The notes beneath the pieces are model-generated. The model saw only the letters and a list, made by a program, of their open reading frames with translations, was not told where the DNA came from and did not search any database. 64,000 bases of DNA from Chamaea fasciata (taxonomy: Eukaryota > Chordata > Aves > Passeriformes > Sylviidae): contig JARCOQ010000002.1 in assembly GCA_029207755.1 (NCBI GenBank), positions 2,480,001-2,544,000 of the forward strand, written 5' to 3'. The position numbers and the translations under genes are program-made. Of the stretch, positions 40,562 to 52,112 are shown piece after piece (the first letter of the stretch is position 1; every line of letters starts with the position of its first letter).

Positions 40562-43500
40562 GAGTGCTGGGCAGGAGGGGGTGAAGAGGATTTATAATTT
40601 CTCATTATTAATATACTTTGATTTGAATGCACAAAGAATCGACTGGAAAGAACTACAGGAAAATGCACTAAGCAAAACCACAAGGTTTTCTGAAGTGCAG
40701 AAACCAACAGCCAAAACCACCATCGTGTCTCCTGAGTTTGAAACACCGAAGTCACACTGCTGGCATCAAATTTTACATCACCTACCTTGAACTTGACATC
40801 CTATGTTTCTTTAGGGAACTCTTTAAATATTACATTTCTTGATATGGGCTTGAACTCAATATAGTTACAGTTGTTCTGATTTGTTGCCAAAAAAAAGAAA
40901 AAAAAAAGTTTGAAGATATTATTTTCCTAAATTGGATTGTCTGCTCAGGCTAAGGTGGATAAGGTCCAGAAAAGAGACAAAAGTCAAAGATAGCTTTGCA
41001 TGTCTTAATTTTCAGGGCCTTACAGAATTCTTTAATGGGAAGAAATTAGGATAATTTTCAAACATGGAAGGGAGAAGAGACTAAAAATGAGGAAAAAAAT
41101 CTTTTCCTCCCATTTTGTGGATATCTGATATCAATTCAGTAATACCAGAATTTTTGTTTTCATTTCAGAGCCTATAAAAAATTAATTAAAAAAAAAAGAA
41201 AAACAACCGACAGAAGTGGCCAGGGGAGTTCAAGTGAGACTTGATATTTACACTCAAGATTGAAAGTCCAAGATGAAGAGCTGTGTAAGGCAGTAAATTG
41301 TGTCCTTGATTCTTTGCCCAAAATAACACCTTGAAAAGGAGATGATGTCTGAGATCCCCCAGAGATAAAAGGAAAATCTTTTGTGATACGACTGGCCTCT
41401 GCCTCCAGAAAACAGTGTGATTTATAAAGTATTTTTTGCATTAAGGCAAGTGATAGAAGAATCAGGTGAAACAGTGGCGAGGCTTTATGATAGAAATCTT
41501 ATTTTCTGTCCCGGCTTTCAAGATTAAGCCTCAAATTTTGTACCACTTGTGTCACAGCACCACATAACTTTCAGAGGAGACTGAGTATTTGGCAATGCAG
41601 AAGGCAAACTGAATTCCCTTCTGAGAATACGCAGAAGTCACTGGGGTGTCTGCAGGCTGATAGACACAGTGAGGAGACTCTCCAGAATGAAGTATTAGTT
41701 GAAAACCTTACATTTATTGCATCATATTCTCTAATATTTATGGATTTGTTCGGCGTTTGAAGGGGAAAAAAAATCGCAAATGAGACAATTGTCCTGCAAT
41801 TATTGACAGAATGGGATGCTCAGCAGTAAGAAAACTAATCTGGAATTCAAGCCAGGGTAAGGGAAAGTCATTAGCTATGCTGTGTAAAGCAGACATATAC
41901 AATCAATGTGTGAATGTCACGTTTGTCAGGCCAAAGTGATGGGAAAAGACTTCTACTAAAAGAGAGAAAATTGAACACATCTATAACAGTGCAGGATAGT
42001 TCATATCCTGTTGTAATTGCAGTGCACTTTGAGCAGAATGAGAATAGCAAAGGGGGGGAAAAACCCTCTCCTGAGCTTTACAGCAGCACTGGAATGTGTG
42101 ACAAAGGTAAAGGCTTGGAAGGTGATGTTGGGAAGAGACCTGAGGCCAAGCAAAGAAGATCAGGAAGACGGTGTGGGGGGAAAAAAGCCAAAAAAAGAAG
42201 CAAAAAACCAAAGCTGAATTGAGCTTTAGGCAGCCAGGGAGAAAGTATCTGTAAAAGAACCCCAGATGGTGCCAGAAAGAACTGATGGTTCTGTTCCTTC
42301 TGTCTGTTAAAATGTGTCAAGTGTGCAAGATCAAAGTGCACATGGTGATTTGATGGCAAACAGAGACATGTTAAAAAATGAAACTACTGTGGGGGTTTGG
42401 ATATGCATTATTGATAGGTGTGTATTGGGTAAGACACTGAAATGTTGCTTATTAAGCATTGCTGCTCGGTCTGGTGGTGTGAGGTGACTGATGTGCCACC
42501 AAGGGCAATCCTTCGTGGAGGAAAAAGCTGAAAAAAACCCCAAACTGAAAATGGAAATAATATTACCTCATCACCAAGCCACGAATCCCAGATTTATTTC
42601 TGGCTGTGTCAGGTAAAAAGTCCAAAAGCTTCTGAGTGTGCACAGAAGAAAGGAAGTTTGAAAGTATGAAATAGTTCTTGCTTGAATTCCTGAGGTATTC
42701 TAGGTGCTATAGTCAAAGATCCCATTATTCAGTAATAATAATGATGATAAATAAAAATGGTGAATTAAAACTCCAAAGCACCAGATTACTTCATATAAAG
42801 CAAGGGAAATAACAGGTACAAACCTGTCAGTTCTGTCCAGTACTTTGTGAGGGGACAGAGGAGGGGACAGTTTGCTCCAGGGCTACATTTGAGGCTCCTG
42901 TTCCACGTCTCTGCTGCTGCTGTGGGTTAATCTAAACGCTAAAGGAGCTGAGAAGTGGTGCAAGGGAGAAGAGAATTCTGTGTTCCCGCGGTCAGTTTGG
43001 GGAAAACCTCTCCCTTCCATCTCGCAGGGTACTCCAGAAACACAGAAGCAGCTTCAGTGTGTGTTAAGGGATTGAAACAGTAAATTTTACAGCACAATTC
43101 ATCAGTGGCGTCAGTCAGATTTAAGAGAGAGAGAGCAGGTTTTAGCAAAGCTGCACAGATTGCTGTAGCCGAGGTCAACAGCAAGCTCCTGGTGCTTTTA
43201 AAAATTGATTTTACTGAAATCTTACTCAATTTTCTTAGTAATAAAGGCCTCCAAGGATTTAAACTGCTGTAAGTAAGAGCAATGTTTGGCCCTGTTCTCT
43301 AAGTAGGTGTGGCTTAGCTCCATTACAACTCCAACTCAAGTAATAACATCCTTTAAAAACGGAGTGCCCTTCCTAACATTTTAGTGAGCTATTTTTTTGT
43401 TTTCCCTTGTAAAAGCTGGGAGGTCAAAACCTTAAACTCCTAAAGTCTCCAAGAAACCTGTTTACCTCCTTTGCAAAAAGGCTAACATGAAATCAGACAA

Positions 43501-43811
43501 CATATGTGGAAGGAATATAAATATATTTGCTTATCTGACAAACCCAGTGCAGATTGCTTAATAAGAACAAAAACCAAAACAATAACAACAAAAAAAAAAA
43601 CTTGGTAAAATCAGCATGGCTTAGTTTTTTGATTATAGACAAAACATTTGAGACTGTATAAAAATAATAGAAAATGCTCTCTTTATTATTCTAGAGCTCA
43701 CGAGAATCTTTTGCAGTCTTCTTAAGGAAAACTAAAGGGCAGGTGGCCCAGCATGTGTAGGTCTGAAGTTGATATAACAGCAAATTCTTTAGAAGTAGGT
43801 GATGTCATAAC

Positions 43812-43980
43812 TTGGATTTTAATTTTAAAAAAATAAAAACTAACCCCCCACCCCTCAAAAAACCAACAACCAAAAAAAAAAAAAAACAAAAAAAAAACAC
43901 CCCACCAAAATCAAAACCCAAAAAATCAAATCAAAACAAAACCACAGAACTCCCAAGCAAACAACCAACCAACCCAACAA
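43812..43980. repeat. A/C-rich low-complexity tract
   Basis: A tract of A runs broken by C or CC (AACCAACAACC, AAAACACCCC, CAAAACC, AACCAACC) with very few G or T. It produces a 102-codon Lys/Pro/Thr-rich open frame that is not a gene. It is the same compositional class as the tracts at 36131 and 53591. Confidence 0.8.
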
Positions 43981-44365
43981 TCAGGACCCAGAGTATAAAA
44001 GATCTGACCCCTGCGCGTGTCCCCTCTGGGTCAGGCTTTTGCACTTTGCTGGAGGTGTTCGCAAGGTTCTCCATGCTGAAGCAGAGATGGAGGTTCCATC
44101 CCTCCTTCCACTCTCTGTGATTTTTCTCTGGGGTTCTCACTTCTGTAAATGCTGCAGTTTTTGCTCTCTCCTGGGGAACGGTAATAATTCACTCAGCTGC
44201 CATCTTAAAGCAAAGTAGTTAAAACCAAGTCCCATTAAAGGGAGCGCATCCGTAAACCCAGCAGAGTACACTGGCTTTGCACAGACTGGGCTTCAGCAAA
44301 ACCTTTCCTTCCACACATCTGACAAGTCCCTGAATTTTTTTCACAGATCCACTGCAAGGCATCTT

Positions 44366-44404
44366 TTTTTACCTTTTTTTTTTTCTTTTTTTTTTTTTTT
44401 TTTA
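44366..44404. repeat. T-rich run
   Basis: Long T runs are broken by single C or A bases. A second T/G-rich tract with TTTTG units follows at about 44592-44632. Both are simple sequence with no recognised source element. Confidence 0.75.
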
Positions 44405-47400
44405 ATTTTATGTAAGGCTCTCATTTTATGTCACTTTTGATGAGTGTCCTCTTTTCTCAAGAAATGCTCTTTGGTTCTAGTGGGTTTTGGATTTTTAGTT
44501 TTGCAGCTTGGCATGCCATTAGCGTAGATTCAGATTAGGAACTGAATGGGGACTATTTTCTGCTAATTGTCTCCAGCTTTTCCAACGGTTTGGTTTTTGT
44601 TTTGTTTTGGTTTTGTTTTTTTTTTTTTTTCCCCTATGCATTTTCTACAGCTGCCTTTTGAGCTAGATCATTGCATTCATTTAGGAAAACCCTGCAACTC
44701 TATGTACTAAATTTCCTCCACCATACTGTACAAATTATTTGTTACTTCTTTCTTTTAATCTTGCTGCTACTTCCCAGTTACAAAGCTGATGCATCCAAAG
44801 GAAATGATTGAGTACTCACTGGCTTATTTCTCTCATTAAAATCTCTAGAGAGATGACTAATTTCAGTGCTGGTAAACCTTTTCCAGTAACTTTAGTTTGG
44901 TAACACAAATGACAGAGGCTTTCTCCATTTCTAGTACTGAAAAAGTAACTCACACATTCTTCCAGGTCTTGGTGACAGCTCAAAGAAATGAGGGAATCTC
45001 TTTAATCAAATGTTAAAGCCAACATTTAAGTCATGGGCTGTCTGCCTCATGAAAAATAACCCTGATGAATAAAGGGGTTTTAAAGATTGAAAATCTAGTT
45101 CAGATAAACCAAATCTGATATTGTGGTGGGAAAAGATTTTTTTTTTTCACGTTCAAGAAGACAAGAAATCTTTGTAATACATTGTCCTGACATAGACAGC
45201 ACATCTCCAGCTCAGAATAAGAAATGTTTGCATTTCCAACCCTCTTTGGTGAGTTAGAAAGATTAAGGAGCCCCCATCCTTCACTACAGAACTGCAACTG
45301 GCTGCAGGACTGGGGAGGAAAGCCTAAAATATCATAAAATATCCCATTTAATGGATAAGGGCTGCTTGTCTCAAGGTTGACAGACTGTCCTGCTATGGGT
45401 CATTTGGGCTGGGAGAATACTAATGAGGTATAATTATTTATTGCATGTGTTGTCTAATAATTATGAAGAATAATATTTAGATAATATTAGCTTAGCCTTC
45501 TGCAGAAACTGCAATTCTTCATTGCCCAAGTGGCCGAGGAGATTAATAAAAAGCTACCTCGTGCTTTCTGGCAAAGTAATTAACTCATTATAATCAAGAA
45601 GAAAACACTGGAAGACTTGAGAACTTCTCAGCACGCACGGGGTGAGCCGGGGTGATGGGTCAGGAGGATGGGGATGTCTCAGAGAAGCTGAAGTCATCCA
45701 GCAGCACAGGTGTGACTGCTGAGAACGTGTTCTGCACCCAGCTGAGGGCTGAGTGCACCCAGCAGCGGGGGGAAGGATGGTTTGGGGGGCTGTGCTCAGG
45801 GGCTATCTCAGCTTTTCCCGTTTATTTTTGCTGTATTATGGTTGGAGGCTGAGAAATGTTGGTACAAGGTACAAGCCAGGCAGGTGAGGAACTTGCCCAT
45901 GGAGGAACTTCTGAAGGGCCTGTGTACCCTGACAAATTCTGAGCTTATATAGCTCCTAATCATTACATATGATGCTGTTCTCACTTTCCAAGTCGATTAA
46001 TCTCTCCCCAAAGTCCTGAACGAAGCAGCTTTTGAAGCAAACAGGAACTCTCTGTCTCCATGCAGGCATTAGAATTGGGAACAAGCCTTTGGAAAATGGC
46101 AGTCCCCTTTTGGTTTCTGATTTTCCTCTTGGGTGGTAGCATTTAGCTGGGAATTAATAACCGTATGTACAGCGTGCAATCAAATACCCACCCTGCCACT
46201 GAGCAAAGGTATGACATGATTTCACGCTTTGATGCTGGATGTGAAGTCGAGGGTTCTAAGATAATTCCACTTTATGGTCTTTTCCCCATCTTATTCCATC
46301 CCCTGATGCTTCCTTGGATGTGGACAGAAGTCCACGAGTGCCAGTTCCATGAAATAGAAAAGGAGGAAACTTTGACTACCAGGAGGAAAGGAAGGAGGTG
46401 AGGTGATCTGAGAAAAAAAGCCAGCAAATGACCAGAAAATGTAGAAGTACCTTAATCATCTGCAGAATCTCAGGTATTCTTTACTGAGGGAAAAACAACA
46501 ACAACAACAAACTAAGCAAATCAATTGTTAAATGCAAAAAGTTCCCCGTGGAAATGAAAACTGTTAGGGGTTTCTCACATGTTGTGAATACAGACTCTTC
46601 AGAGTATTTGCATTCTGCTGTGTAAAATTGCAGTTGGCCATGGGTGTTTCTCTCTGCTTTTTAGCTGGCAAAAATAGACGACCTATTTTGCTGTCAGTGT
46701 GCAAGCCTGGCTCTGCAAAAACAAGGGAATTCTTCCAATCCAGCTCAGCCAGATTACGGAATTTTGCCTTTGCACTCTCCAAGTGCATTCCCCAGATTGG
46801 ATGTTGATCCCTAGTATTAGAAGTACTGTCATATTTATTTTAAAATAAATGTCTGCCTATTTTTTGTCCAACACTGCCTTGTACTTTCTTCTGGAAAAAA
46901 AAAAAAAAGTCAGTGAGGTGAAATACATGAGAATAAATAATTTCATTTCTTGGTTGTCTTTTTTTTTTTTTTTTTTTTGGCCTTAGAGCAGAAATTTCTG
47001 AACATTCTTTGTGACCTGCAAGAAAGAAAAACAAACTGATCAAACTTATCATTAGGCACCTTATTGGAGGTCTGCCAGTGTCTCCATAATACAGTCTGGT
47101 TTTACAGGATTCATGGATTTCTGCTGTAAGTGCTCCATCCTAGAGCCAAAATTTGGCAAGCTCTTTCATGGTAGCAATACTCTCCCCTGCACATAAATGT
47201 TGCTTTTCTCTGAAAACTGGCAGTAACGCTGGTGGTGCTTTTCTTTTATGGCTTCTATAGATTTTTGTTTACAGATAGGTAAATTCAGTCTAAGTGCTTG
47301 GACTGTCACCTTTTTATTGCATATTTAACAAACGATTCAGACTTTATGGGGGAAACTTGCAGCTAAACTGCATTTGCATTTTGCTTTTCTACCCTTTTCC

Positions 47401-47911
47401 ATCTCCATACTCTTTTTCATTATGGGATTGGTGTGCAGTTGTTTTGTAATTACAAGTTCAGCTTTGTTGCTGCTCAAAGCTGAGTTTTTTATGCTGCCTT
47501 GTTAATCCATTTGTCTGGATTTTCACATAATTATGATGTAAGTATTGATTGGAAAGGGCTATAGCTTAGCTTTACATGACTTATTTAAAGTAACTTTTCA
47601 CACTTCATTATCATTTGTTTTTATTGCATCCTGCCTTTTACTCTTCCACATCCTGCATTTCCTCATCTGCTTGCATTTTCAGGGCGACACTGTGCATTAG
47701 GAGACCTTTGAGTTATGCTGTAAAACCTCTCCCAAAGAATATTTAAGCCAAGTTAAGCTACTTGGTGGCTCGTGGGAGGGTATTTCCTCCTTGGTCACCA
47801 TCTCCAAGACTAGCTTCTGTCAAACTTGGGGTGATCTCAAGGAGCAGTGCTTCCATTTATAATATTTCCTACCTGAACACTAAATAGTTAATATTAAAAC
47901 AGATGCATACA

Positions 47912-48016
<105 letters not shown>

Positions 48017-51000
48017 AATACTGAGGTGGTTATTTGGGGGCCTAACTGAGAACTGAATAATTCAAAAAAGCTGTCCCTGTTATGATTTACATGGAAAAGT
48101 TCTGCAGGTCTGTGTGAAGGGAGGTGTATCCACATGACAAACAAGAACCTGCATAAATAAATCCCAGAAATTGAGGGGGAAATGTTCTCACGCCTCCCAA
48201 CAATCCCATGGAGGCACAGGCGAGGCATCACTTGGGGACCATTGTTCTGCCTCCTCCTTGAATAAATGGGGGATTGTCCAGCCACCTTTCTTGATGAGTA
48301 GTGAACCTGTCATTAATTCTTTTTGTTTGTTTTTAAGGAAAATACTTTAAATCTCTAAGATTAGAAGTTTCGTGTCATTCAATTAATTAAACGACGCCAC
48401 TCAAGAGCCATAAACATTAAAAAGCTTCTTGGAAGCAGGCTGTGGCCCAGTCCATTGGATAAATTGATTGATTACTTCTGTGGCTATTCCTAATAATCTG
48501 TAGCATTTTTTCATTAGGCAGAAAGTTGTTTTCCTGTTTAGTATGCAAACGTGGGATCCGGAGCATTCTGCCCATGTGTTCTGATTTCTTTTTTCCATTA
48601 TACAATCACAGAATGTGTCACCTCCCTGTTTACAAAAGAAAAATGTAAGAGATAAAATTTGTGTTTAGTAAGGATTTTGATCTCCAATATATTAGAGAAA
48701 TTAAAGCCCAGGCTTGGCAGAAAATCATAAATCATAGTTATGCGTTTCTCCAGAAGGATTTTATGGATGCTAGGGCAAAGATATTACCATGTGCACTCTG
48801 GTTATGTAGAAATGCCACTAGAGGCTATTTTCTTTCTTCAAAGGTGCCCTTTAAGCTCACAGAAAATTACTCTTAATAGAGTAAACATGCAATTTGCACA
48901 AAACTAACACAACGTGCGTCACAGAGAAAAAAGCCTAGTGAGAAATTTGAAATGAATTTAATCTTCCTTTCCTGCTGAGAATTTTCCCAGGTTTTTGGTT
49001 GGTTTTTGTGGTTTTTTTTTTTTTTTAAGTTTTTAAAAAAATGCATTCTTTATTTCAAATTTTTCCAAGTATTTCTGCTATTCATTTTTTTTTTTATTTG
49101 AGAGGTTTTCTTTCTTAAAAGTTTGATACTAAAAATTTGCATTATATGGATTGTGTTGTTCAATATCCTCTTTTTCCTGCATAAGACGACTCCGCTGGTG
49201 CTGAGATATTTACAAATTGAGAATGTGATTGCTCTGGGTAACCTCAAAAACCCTCTTCTCTGGAAATTTTTTTTCCCTAATGGAAACCATAATTTTGTTG
49301 GGTCTTGAGTTGACCGTCGTCTTTGTTCTTCCCCACTCCCAACCCCTCAGATTTATTATCTTTCTTCACCCTTTTTCTTTCATCTTTCTCACACCTTAAA
49401 AAAAAAAAAAAAAAAAGTATTTACCTGAAATCATGAAAGGAAGATGCGGCTTCAGTGAGACCAGAACTAGTAGAGCTGAGAACTTTATTAGGGTTTTAAA
49501 GATGTATCTCTGTTGTATGACAGAACTCAATGAAAACTGTTGTGTATTCCAAAAAAGCTGAGGAAAATGGCAAAACCCCCCTTCAAACTAAAGCAAAATA
49601 GTTTTTATTGCTAGGGAAAATTTTGAGGAATGTGAATTTCTGGCCTTTTTGCTGTGGAAAAGCATCTTTGACCAATGAATGGAAAGGTGTGGTGAAATGA
49701 GACTTGAGAAGGACAAAGGAGGACAGATGTTTTTCTCTGGGCCATCCATAGTCAATTTCATGACCAGACCACCCTGCTCCTCCCTCTGCCCTTGGAGGTT
49801 TCCTGCTCAAGAGCTCTGGGCATTTTTTCCATCTTTTGGAAGTTTGACCGCAGAGGAAATGGGGTAGATGGTAAATATGAGTGAAAGGAAGGGTTGGAAA
49901 TATGAAACAAATGGAATTAAATTTGACGATTCTTTAATTTGGTTGATTGAATAATCAAGCCTGGAAAAAGAAAAGGAGATTAATATGTTAATTTTTAGTG
50001 CTTATGTCCTCCCCTGTGCTCTCCCGAAACAGGAACCTGTCTGAGATGACTTCTCACAGCCTTGTCTCTCCTTTTCTTTGGCTTCCATACCTTTCCAACC
50101 CCTTCAGTGCAGTGTACCCCTGGCAGAGTTAAACCAGATGTTTGGGGGGTGCCAACACTGTGCAGGAGAGACCCTGGCACAGGTCTTGGCTTGCAACCAG
50201 TCCAGCACCTCATTTTCTGCTGCTGGGGGCAGGGAGATGGCGATTCTGTGTTGTTTGATAAAGCTGGAGCTCAGGTGCTGCCGGCAGCAGTTCCCAGCTG
50301 TCCTGCTGGCCCTGGTGACCCTGAGGACACAAGGACACACAGAGCAAGGGAGAAGGAGGTTGTTCAGACGTTTACCACACTGGTTTGAGAAACACTGGGG
50401 ATCGGTTTCTCTGCTGTCAAAGGCTTTTGATGTTAATTCTGCCGCGTAGTTCCACATCTGTTGCCAAAGGCTCCTCTCCTCCCATCCTGTTGCTTGCTGC
50501 GTGTGCAGACGGCACATGCATTCGGAGCTAGACTCTGCGCTACGAGGATGCATAACTTTGGTTTGGAGTGAAGTATTTATTCGACCTCAGTATTATTCAG
50601 ATATTTCCCCATTTTCCACAGAACCACGCTGGGTGGCTCTGGAGACCTGAGACGAGTCACTTGGGAAGGAAGTTGTCTATATTCTGAAAAAAAAAAAAAA
50701 AGATCTGCAGAAGGGGAAGCTTGGGAAGCGCTGCTCTGCAGTGATTCCCCCTGAGAGCAGTGGAATAGCAGCATCGCACGCCTGCTTCTCTGCTCTGTGC
50801 TCTGACAGGTACTCTGGGGCCTCTGATGGGCTGCAAGGACTGAAGGAAAGGTGCAAGCACGAAGAGAACGCTTCTAAAAAAATACTCATTTCACATGGCA
50901 GCTTCTAGAGTAGAGCTACACACTCCCACAGAGAGCAGCTCTTGGGGGGAGGCCCCTGCCCCAGTTTGCTTTAGTGACGGCCAACTCAGTCTGTTCTCGG

Positions 51001-51258
51001 GGCCGGAGTTGCGGCGCAGGCTGCACCGGAGTCCCCGCGGGCATCCGAGGGACGAGCGATGTAACTGGCGTTTCTCCGGCATCCAGCTACGGCTGCAGCC
51101 TGAAACTCCCGAGGTTTTACCGCTACTTTGCCGCCGCATTCCGCCCGGGAGAGCCCGGTAATTGGACACGACCGGATCGTAGCTGGCTGCAACACCCACC
51201 CGAGGCTCCCGAGTTACGTGACTCGTGTCAGCCCCTATTGCAGAGCGCCCGCTCCGTG

Positions 51259-51540
51259 TGACGGGGCATCTCCTGGGGCCGGGCTCGGGATACCTCCCGG
51301 GGCTAGAACCGGGCTCCGCGGTATCTCCCGGGGCTGGGGGCATCTCCGCGGGTTGGGGCGGGCTCCGGGGCATCTCCCGGGGCTGGGCTCGGGGCATCTC
51401 CCGGGGCTTGCGCTGGGCTCGGGGTATCTCCCGGGGCCGGGACCGTCTCCAGGGCATCTCCCGGGTCCGGTCTCGGGGCATCTCCCGGGGCTGGGGGCGG
51501 TCTCCGGGACACCTCCCGCGGCCGGGGGCAGGCTCGGCGC
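51259..51540 (+). repeat. Imperfect GC-rich minisatellite (25-30 bp units)
   Basis: About nine diverged copies share the core CTCGGGGCATCTCCCGGGGC followed by a variable TGGG/CGGG tail. Copies vary at the CTCG/CTCC start and the GCATC/GTATC/ATACC position, and some are truncated. In the frame of exon 1 the repeats would read as Gly-His-Leu-Pro-Gly-Leu-type units. On the minus strand they give Arg-Glu-Met-Pro-Arg units, which explains large false minus-strand open frames over the island. Position suggests promoter or distal 5'UTR. Copy number is likely variable. Confidence 0.85.
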
Positions 51541-51552
51541 CCGGCGGCGAGC

Positions 51553-51591
51553 GGGGCGGGGCGGTGGGCGGGGCGCGGAGCGGGGCGGGGG
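51553..51591 (+). promoter_or_regulatory. Cluster of three GC boxes (Sp/KLF-type)
   Basis: GGGGCGGGGC at 51553-51562, GGGCGGGGC at 51566-51574 and GGGGCGGGGG at 51582-51591 are consensus Sp1/KLF-type sites within 40 bp. They lie about 180-220 bp upstream of the exon-1 start codon, which fits a core promoter or the region just upstream of the transcription start in a TATA-less CpG island. Binding is inferred from motif only. Confidence 0.65.
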
Positions 51592-51722
51592 CTGCGCGGC
51601 GGCGGCGGCGGCGGGGCCGGGCGGGGGCGGCCCCTCCCGGGCGCATCGCGGAGGCGGGCGCGGGGCATGGTCCCGGCGCCGGGGCCGGTGGCGGCGGCGC
51701 GGAGCGGGCGCGGAGCGGTGGC

Positions 51723-51812
51723 ATGCGGCGCGGAGACATGCGGCTGTGCCTGCGCTCTGCCCCGCCGACATGGACCGCCGCTGCCGCCTGCCGCCACCGC
51801 CGCCGCCGCTGC

Positions 51813-51845
<33 letters not shown>

Positions 51846-51875
51846 GCGCCGCGCTCGGCGCTGCCGGCCGTCTGA
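51723..51875 (+). other. Upstream ORF overlapping the main start codon
   Basis: An ATG at 51723 (another in the same frame at 51738) opens a 50-codon frame that runs past the main ATG at 51770 and stops at 51873-51875, within exon 1. It reads the CTG repeat as a cysteine run. Both ATGs have G at -3 but C at +4, a moderate context. A further ATG at 51667 in the third frame has G at -3 and G at +4 and stays open up to the splice donor. If the transcript begins upstream of these ATGs they would reduce initiation at 51770, or require leaky scanning. Whether they are transcribed is unknown. Confidence 0.4.
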
Positions 51876-51896
51876 GCGCCCGCCCCGGCAACGAAG
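51770..51896 (+). CDS. First coding exon, signal peptide of a secreted or type I membrane protein (partial gene)
   Basis: The ATG at 51770 has a strong context (G at -3, G at +4). The 42 complete codons encode a charged start (MDRRCRL), six prolines, L-P, then ten leucines, then RAALGAAG and RLSARPGNE. This is an n-region, h-region and c-region as in a cleaved signal peptide, with cleavage likely near ALGAAG|R. The exon ends at AAG|GTGAGC (GT at 51897-51898), a near-consensus donor, leaving one base (G) of a split codon, so the intron is phase 1. It sits in a CpG island with GC boxes upstream. The frame is open for 214 codons upstream with one other ATG at 51128, but the minisatellite lies there and that extension is not favoured. 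Identity is uncertain: P-G-N-E plus a G-starting codon (Val if GTN) would fit an Eph receptor ectodomain starting N-E-V-x-L-L-D, as in some EPHA members. Other receptors with phase-1 signal exons remain possible. Confidence 0.72.
51815..51841 (+). repeat. (CTG)9 trinucleotide repeat inside the signal peptide
   Basis: Nine uninterrupted CTG codons followed by CTC encode the ten-leucine hydrophobic core. The run is preceded by CCGCCG-type codons encoding proline. Leucine repeats in signal peptides are common and often length-polymorphic. Changes in unit number would keep the frame but alter the h-region length. Confidence 0.95.
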
Positions 51897-52112
51897 GTGA
51901 GCCGCGGCACGGCCGGGTGACCCGTTTCTTCCCCGTTCTTCCTTTCCGCTATTCCCCTTTTTCTATTTATTTTTTCTTCTGCTTCTATTTTTTTTTTTTC
52001 TTCCACTCTCGTTATTCCTCCCCCACCCCGCTCCCCCTTAAGGTGGTCCCGTGCGGCAGCGGCTCCTTGCCCAGGGAGCGCGGGGCTCGCTCTGGCGCTC
52101 ATCGCCGTGCGG

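Noticed and set aside
41914..42222. 102-codon frame ending in a Lys/Arg-rich tail
   Set aside because: The basic tail comes from an A/G-rich stretch and the overlapping minus-strand frames are equally open; no family resemblance.
45530..45600. tRNA-like A-box phrase (AAGTGGCCGAGGAG) as in tRNA-Ser or tRNA-Leu
   Set aside because: No matching acceptor stem, anticodon arm or GGTTCGAATCC-type B box follows at the right distance.
50062..50553. Three overlapping frames of 108-149 codons before the CpG island
   Set aside because: They overlap in different frames and strands, have no recognisable domain, and no promoter feature belongs to them.
50891..52102. 403-codon minus-strand open frame
   Set aside because: It is a by-product of high GC and of the minisatellite, giving Arg-Glu-Met-Pro-Arg repeats and Ala/Pro/Arg runs. 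It lies antisense to a convincing signal-peptide exon and has no domain.
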